From Chloroflexota bacterium (GTDB lineage Bacteria > Chloroflexota > Dehalococcoidia > GIF9 > UBA5629): 10,746 nt of DNA. Shown here in pieces: positions 6,490-10,746 of the stretch. Numbering within the stretch: position 1 is the stretch's first letter; each line of letters opens with the position of its first letter. The DNA lies in contig VGOF01000036.1 in NCBI GenBank assembly GCA_016875975.1, positions 1 through 10,746 of the forward strand, in the 5' to 3' direction. A program made the translations under genes and the position numbers. The notes under the pieces are model-generated. The model was not told the origin of the DNA and did no database searches. It saw only the letters and a list, made by a program, of their open reading frames with translations.

Positions 6490-7932
6490 ATGGCAGGCAT
6501 CATATCATACGGAGCTTACATACCTCGATATCGCATCAACCGAAACACCATCTTCAACGCCATAGGCTTCATGGGTACTTTCCCCAGCCCTGGGGAGAAA
6601 GCCGTGGCAAATTGGAATGAAGACAGCATCACCATGGCCGTGGCAGCAGGCCTCGACTGCCTCGCCGGACAAAATAGAAAAAGGGTGGCGGGCCTGAACT
6701 TTGCCACCACTACCCAACCATACATGGTAAGGCAGAATTCCGCCATAGCAGCCGCAGGTCTAGACCTACCCGATGGCATAACAACCGCAGACTTCGTCGG
6801 TTGCACTAAATCCGGGACTACTGCTCTAATCTCAGCCCTCGATGCTACCAACAAAGATAAAGAGGGAAACATCATGATTTGTGCTGCTGAATGCAGGGCC
6901 GGGAAGCCGGGCGGAGCACAGGAGCATCTCTACGGCGATGCCGCTGCTGCCATCCTCGTAGGAAACGAAAACGTTATATCCACCTTCGAAGGCTCATATT
7001 CCGTCTCCTATGACTTCCCCGACCGCTGGAGGTCAGTTGGCGAAAAATTCGAGCATGCCTGGGAAGAAAGGTTCATCCGCGACGAGGGCTACACCAAAAT
7101 CATACCAGAGGCTATCAGCGGTCTACTGAAGAAATATAACCTGAACATCAAAGAGTTCTCGAAGATAATCTATCCCTGCCTCTACCCACGAGAACACATC
7201 AACATTACCAAGAAGCTGGGGGCTGACCCCCTTCAGATTCAACCATCAATTCTCGCTACCATCGGGGACCCGGGTTCAGCTTCACCGCTAATTATGCTAG
7301 TTGCAGCACTGGAAGATGCCAAACCCGGCGACAAGATACTTGTAGCTAGCTTTGGGAGTGGCAGTGACGCCCTATTCTTCACAGTTACCAACAAGATAGA
7401 AAAGCCAAAGAACTGCAAGGGTTTCAAGAAGAGCGTGGCTTCCAAGAAAGAGCTGACCAGCTATGAAAAATACCTCGCTTTCCGCAATATACTGCCGGTC
7501 GAGGTCGGTATCCGTGGCGAAGAGATGCCGTTCACTCAGCTCTCGACGCTATGGAGAGACCGCAAAATGATATTGTCCCTCCATGGCTCCAGGTGCAAGA
7601 TGTGCGGTACCCCCCAATACCCACCTCAGCGAGTATGCGTCAACCCCGATTGCAGTGCCATTGATGAGATGGAAGACTATACTTTCTATGACAAAAAAGC
7701 TACAGTTTTTACCTACACGGGTGATAACCTCGCTCCCAGCATCGACCCACCTGCAATCTACGGAATCATCGATTTCGAAGACGGGGGCAGATTCTGGTTC
7801 GACTTTACTGACTGTGACCTCGACCAACTCAAAGTGGGCATTCCAGTTCAGATGACCTTCCGACGAAAAGCACTCGACGAAGCACGTGGTCAGCATGTTT
7901 ATTTCTGGTATGCGATGCCAACAAGCGGCTAA
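6490..7932 (+). CDS. HMG-CoA-synthase-like protein fused to DUF35 domain (copy 2)
   Basis: This is a second 480-residue paralogue of the protein at 838-2280, collinear without length change; 48 of the first 60 residues are the same. The synthase-fold domain again lacks the expected catalytic residues: T74 replaces Glu, T106 replaces Cys (but C105 sits next to it, where copy 1 has Ser), and P229 replaces His, with H236 conserved nearby in YPREH. The zinc ribbon is kept exactly at C369, C372, C383 and C388, followed by the OB-fold. The start is fixed by alignment with copy 1; the ribosome site is poor, with no AGGAGG-like stretch in the 20 nt upstream. The thiolase gene follows after 40 nt. The retained ribbon and pairing suggest the same kind of complex with a different substrate preference. 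Confidence 0.84.
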   Translation: MAGIISYGAYIPRYRINRNTIFNAIGFMGTFPSPGEKAVANWNEDSITMAVAAGLDCLAGQNRKRVAGLNFATTTQPYMVRQNSAIAAAGLDLPDGITTADFVGCTKSGTTALISALDATNKDKEGNIMICAAECRAGKPGGAQEHLYGDAAAAILVGNENVISTFEGSYSVSYDFPDRWRSVGEKFEHAWEERFIRDEGYTKIIPEAISGLLKKYNLNIKEFSKIIYPCLYPREHINITKKLGADPLQIQPSILATIGDPGSASPLIMLVAALEDAKPGDKILVASFGSGSDALFFTVTNKIEKPKNCKGFKKSVASKKELTSYEKYLAFRNILPVEVGIRGEEMPFTQLSTLWRDRKMILSLHGSRCKMCGTPQYPPQRVCVNPDCSAIDEMEDYTFYDKKATVFTYTGDNLAPSIDPPAIYGIIDFEDGGRFWFDFTDCDLDQLKVGIPVQMTFRRKALDEARGQHVYFWYAMPTSG

Positions 7933-7972
7933 GAGAGCACACATTGATTATGTAACAGAGTGAACTTCAGCG

Positions 7973-9175
7973 ATGGCAGACGGAATCAAAGATAAAGTAG
8001 CAATTATAGGGATGGGCTGCACCAAATTCGGAGAGAGGTGGGACTGCAGTGCTGAAGACCTTATGACGGAATCATTCAAAGAAACCCTTGCGGACGCAGG
8101 TATAGAAAAAAATGATATCCAAGCAGCATGGCTCGGCACCCATTTCGAGGACATCAACGTAGGGAAAGGGGCAACACCGCTCTCATCGACTCTGAAACTC
8201 CCTTTCATCCCGTGCACCAGGGTAGACAATTTCTGTGCTACTGGAACCGAGGCACTTAGAGCTGCCTGTTACGCCGTTGCTGCTGGTGCTTATGACATCA
8301 CGCTGGCCCTCGGTGTAGAGAAACTCAAGGATACCGGCTATGGCGGCTTACCAGCCGGAGGGCTGAACCCTTCAAGATTACGATTCATAAACTGTTCTTT
8401 CACTACGCCCGGTACCTTCGCCATGGTGGCAACAAGATATTTCTCCACCTACGGCCTCACACCAGAAGAGGGGAAAATGATGCTGGCCAAGATATCTGCC
8501 AAAAGCCATCACAATGGAGCATTAAACCCAAAAGCACATCTGCGCCGCCCTGTGACGATAGAGCAAATAATGAATGCGCCCCTAGTAGCCTGGCCGCTGG
8601 GTCTGTTCGACTGCTGCGGTGTCAGCGACGGTTCAGCAGCGGCTATCGTTGCCCGCGCCGATATGGCAAAGAGCTTTAGACAAGACCCCGTATTTGTCAA
8701 AGCCCTCCAGATCGCAACCAGCCCTGGCGAAGAGTTAATATACAACAAATGGGATGGGACTCACATCGAGAGCGGTTACCGCGCTGGAATTAAAGCCTAT
8801 GCCGAGGCAGGCATCAAAAATCCACGCGAGGAAATCAGCATGGCCGAGGTTCATGACTGCTTCTCCATAAACGAGGCCATAACCATGGAGGACCTCCAAT
8901 TCAGCCCTAGAGGCAGAGTCAAGGAGGACATCGACGCTGGCCGCTTCAATCTCGACGGCCCTCAACCCATCCAACCAGATGGCGGCCTCAAGTCCTTCGG
9001 CCATCCCATTGGCGCTTCTGGCCTCAGAATGATGTATGAAATGTACAAGCAGCTCCAGGGCAAAGCCGGCGAAAGACAGATCCCTAATCCCAAATATGGA
9101 CTAACCCATAACATGGGCGGCGTACCAGCACAAAGCGTCGTCAGCATAGCCATTGTAGGACGTGAACTGGGCTAA
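7973..9175 (+). CDS. SCP-x-type thiolase (copy 2)
   Basis: This 400-residue paralogue of the thiolase at 2316-3515 carries the complete set of active-site loops: C88 in NFCATGTEA, HDCF at 294-297, H344 in GHPIGASG, and a final NMGG loop without the classical cysteine. It is nearly the same as copy 1 from the HDCF loop through the GHP loop and the following helix (75 of 79 residues), but only about 37 of 61 residues match at the N-terminus. The substrate-facing N-terminal half has therefore diverged much more. The start is placed by alignment with copy 1; only a weak ribosome site is visible. It probably works with the fusion protein encoded just upstream and feeds from the SDR 37 nt downstream. 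Confidence 0.9.
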   Translation: MADGIKDKVAIIGMGCTKFGERWDCSAEDLMTESFKETLADAGIEKNDIQAAWLGTHFEDINVGKGATPLSSTLKLPFIPCTRVDNFCATGTEALRAACYAVAAGAYDITLALGVEKLKDTGYGGLPAGGLNPSRLRFINCSFTTPGTFAMVATRYFSTYGLTPEEGKMMLAKISAKSHHNGALNPKAHLRRPVTIEQIMNAPLVAWPLGLFDCCGVSDGSAAAIVARADMAKSFRQDPVFVKALQIATSPGEELIYNKWDGTHIESGYRAGIKAYAEAGIKNPREEISMAEVHDCFSINEAITMEDLQFSPRGRVKEDIDAGRFNLDGPQPIQPDGGLKSFGHPIGASGLRMMYEMYKQLQGKAGERQIPNPKYGLTHNMGGVPAQSVVSIAIVGRELG

Positions 9176-9212
9176 TATTGGAAGAAAAGACAAATGGAAC
9201 AAAGGAGGGGAA

Positions 9213-10139
9213 ATGGGTAAAAGACTAGCAGACAAAGTGGCAGTAGTAACAGGTTCTGGCAGAGGCATTGGCAGAGCTGAAGCCCTGGCACTAGCTGCCG
9301 AGGGAGCCAAGGTGGTAGTTAATGACCTTGGTAGCGCTTCAGATGGCAGTGGCGCATCTCATTCCCCAGCCGATGAAGTAGTGGCAGAAATCAAGAAGTT
9401 AGGCAGCGATGCCGTAGCCAACTACGATTCTGTAGCCACTCCAGAAGGCGGTGAGAATATCATCAAGACCGCCATCGACAAGTTCGGCAGGTTGGACATT
9501 CTAGTCAACAACGCCGGAATCTTGAGAGACCGCATGGTGTTCAATATGTCCGAAGAAGAATGGGAACTGGTCATCAAGGTACATCTCTACGGTACCTTCC
9601 ATTGCACTAAGCCAGCCTGTGTCATCTTCAGGCAGCAGAAGAGCGGGCGCATTATCAATACCTCATCCATTGCTGGCTTGGGCAATATGGGACAGGCTAA
9701 CTACAGCGCAGCTAAAGAGGGCATCGTAGGCTTTACCCGCACAGTAGCCAGGGACATGGGCAAATACGGCGTCACCTGCAACGCCATACGCCCCAACGCC
9801 GGCACACGCATGACCTTATCTCCAGAGCTAAAAGCCGCATGGGAAAAACAGAAGGCCACTGGTGCCGCCACTGGTATAGACGGCAGTATCGTCGAAATGC
9901 TAGAGAAAGCCACGCCGGACATGATTGCCCCACTCGTGGTATACCTGGCAACCGATGAGGCAGCCAATGTCAACGGCTACACCTTCTTCGTAGGCGGCGG
10001 TGTAATCGGTATCTACTCCGAGCCACAAGTGACTACCCAAATTGAGAAACCAGGAGTCTGGACTCTCGATGAGCTACTGGATATAATGCCCAAGAAAATT
10101 ACCGCGGGCCAGGTAAATCCAGCACCGCCAAAGCCATAA
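9213..10139 (+). CDS. MFE-2-type short-chain dehydrogenase, probable (R)-3-hydroxyacyl-CoA dehydrogenase (copy 2)
   Basis: This 308-residue SDR is the paralogue of the one at 4537-5439; 49 of the first 60 residues match. It has TGSGRGIG at 13-20, D38 for NAD+, NNAG at 99-102, and the triad S151, Y164 and K168. An insertion of about eight residues, rich in Gly, Ala and Thr, lies at about 213-224, the flexible loop region over the substrate pocket in SDRs, so substrate choice may differ from copy 1. The frame is open upstream to an ATG at 9162, but the start at 9213 is chosen because AAAGGAGGGG (9201-9210) precedes it directly and because it matches the N-terminus of copy 1. It would oxidise (R)-3-hydroxyacyl-CoA for thiolase copy 2. 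Module 2 has no own hydratase, so the MaoC pair of module 1 may serve both. Confidence 0.87.
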   Translation: MGKRLADKVAVVTGSGRGIGRAEALALAAEGAKVVVNDLGSASDGSGASHSPADEVVAEIKKLGSDAVANYDSVATPEGGENIIKTAIDKFGRLDILVNNAGILRDRMVFNMSEEEWELVIKVHLYGTFHCTKPACVIFRQQKSGRIINTSSIAGLGNMGQANYSAAKEGIVGFTRTVARDMGKYGVTCNAIRPNAGTRMTLSPELKAAWEKQKATGAATGIDGSIVEMLEKATPDMIAPLVVYLATDEAANVNGYTFFVGGGVIGIYSEPQVTTQIEKPGVWTLDELLDIMPKKITAGQVNPAPPKP

Positions 10140-10173
10140 ATTCAATCTAGAAGCATCAAAACAGCACAGAGCT

Positions 10174-10201
10174 AGGTGGGCGGCAACAAAACCGCCCACC
10201 T
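10174..10201 (+). terminator. Hairpin after module 2 (terminator-like, without long U-tract)
   Basis: AGGTGGGCGG at 10174-10183 pairs perfectly over 10 bp with CCGCCCACCT at 10192-10201 around an eight-base loop. The stem is very GC-rich, but only TTAG follows. It lies 34 nt after the SDR stop and 56 nt before the next start, so it probably separates or attenuates the transcript there. Confidence 0.5.
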
Positions 10202-10257
10202 TAGAATATTGACAGTAAGCGCTAGTACCAAAACACAAGAACTTGGGAGGTTAATGA

Positions 10258-10746
10258 ATGGATTTCAAACTCGGTGAAAAAGAGAAGGTCCTGATAGATG
10301 AGATTGCCAAGTTTGCCAAGAAAGAGCTGCCTCCTGGATGGAAGGGAACTCAACTAATCGACCAGGAATGCATGGACTTCGATTTCGAAGTCTCCATGTC
10401 CAAGAAACTGGCCCAGAAAGGCTGGCTGGTGATGAGCTGGCCCAAGGAATACGGCGGTCAGGATGCCTCGCACTTGGAACAAACAGTCTACGAGATGGAA
10501 GTATCCTACTGGGGTATTCCCGGAGCCTGGATGGGCATCAGCGGCATACAGTGGGTCGGCCCTGTCCTCATAATGCTCGGCACAGAGCAGCAAAAGAGGA
10601 AATACCTGCCGATGATAGCTTCAGGCGATAGGGATGGCTACTGGTGCACCGGCTACAGCGAGCCTAACGCTGGCTCTGACCTGGCCAGTCTCCAGACCAG
10701 GGCTGTAAAACAAGGAGACCACTACGTCATCAACGGCCAGAAGGTC
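10258..10746 (+). CDS. Acyl-CoA dehydrogenase, N-terminal part (3' end outside window)
   Basis: The frame is open from the ATG at 10258 to the window edge, giving 163 residues of the acyl-CoA dehydrogenase family: FAD-dependent enzymes that introduce the 2,3 double bond in acyl-CoA and pass electrons to ETF. The N-terminal helical domain includes GWLVMSWPKEYGG (about 57-69), the usual W-P-x-E-Y-G-G signature. The start of the middle beta domain shows GYSEPNAGSDL at about 132-142, the family's flavin/substrate-binding signature. The start is chosen because GGGAGG at 10245-10250 lies eight bases upstream; the ATG at 10254 is in another frame and stops soon. It is the first step of a beta-oxidation cycle, fitting the upstream hydratase, dehydrogenase and thiolase genes. 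The catalytic base would lie beyond the edge, so substrate class cannot be judged. Confidence 0.93.
   Translation, partial: MDFKLGEKEKVLIDEIAKFAKKELPPGWKGTQLIDQECMDFDFEVSMSKKLAQKGWLVMSWPKEYGGQDASHLEQTVYEMEVSYWGIPGAWMGISGIQWVGPVLIMLGTEQQKRKYLPMIASGDRDGYWCTGYSEPNAGSDLASLQTRAVKQGDHYVINGQKV

Noticed and set aside
9162..9212. Upstream ATG extending SDR copy 2 by 17 residues
   Set aside because: It overlaps the end of the thiolase gene, lacks a ribosome site, and the extra residues have no match in copy 1. The ATG at 9213 has a strong site and matches the copy 1 N-terminus.
10209..10214. TTGACA upstream of the acyl-CoA dehydrogenase as a promoter
   Set aside because: No acceptable -10 box lies 16-18 nt downstream (AACACA at 10232-10237).
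10338..10631. 97-codon + frame inside the acyl-CoA dehydrogenase
   Set aside because: The alternative frame from ATG 10258 carries clear acyl-CoA dehydrogenase motifs over its whole length; this one has none.

Overview
The window is a bacterial chromosomal segment of roughly even base composition (by eye). Every gene I can support lies on the + strand. Most starts have strong AGGAGG-type ribosome sites, and the one tRNA gene encodes its own CCA end. Content and style (many acyl-CoA enzymes, HMG-CoA-synthase-like proteins fused to a DUF35 Zn-ribbon/OB-fold domain, frequent AGA/AGG/ATA codons) remind me of Dehalococcoidia (Chloroflexota) or anaerobic Desulfobacterota. That placement is inference from memory and weak. 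I see no mobile elements, CRISPR arrays or phage genes.

Layout. Positions 1-259 hold the end of a 3-hydroxyacyl-CoA dehydrogenase gene. A promoter (300-329) and a tRNA-Asn(GTT) gene (383-457) follow. A gene-free stretch (458-837) carries a near-consensus sigma-70-type promoter (550-578) flanked by an 8-bp inverted repeat, then a leader of about 250 nt. Module 1 runs from 838 to 5439: HMG-CoA-synthase-like/DUF35 fusion, SCP-x-type thiolase, two small MaoC-type hydratase subunits, and an MFE-2-type short-chain dehydrogenase (SDR). A hairpin (5473-5507) ends it. A crotonase-family gene (5601-6389) follows; its Shine-Dalgarno sequence lies in a hairpin. Module 2 (6490-10139) repeats fusion, thiolase and SDR as diverged paralogues without the MaoC pair, and also ends in a hairpin (10174-10201). 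The first 163 codons of an acyl-CoA dehydrogenase run off the right edge.

Together the genes could supply a full beta-oxidation-like spiral for CoA thioesters: acyl-CoA dehydrogenase (oxidation), MaoC pair ((R)-type hydration), MFE-2-like SDR ((R)-3-hydroxyacyl-CoA oxidation), thiolase plus HMGCS-like/DUF35 partner (C-C bond cleavage or formation), and a PaaG-like crotonase (double-bond isomerisation). The substrate cannot be read from the sequence. The most unusual feature is the twice-repeated pair of thiolase and HMGCS-like/DUF35 fusion. It recalls the archaeal thiolase/HMGCS/DUF35 complex and the BbsAB-type thiolase with a Zn-finger subunit. In both HMGCS-like proteins the canonical Glu/Cys/His catalytic residues appear to be replaced, so they may be a repurposed catalyst or a structural partner rather than a true HMG-CoA synthase.
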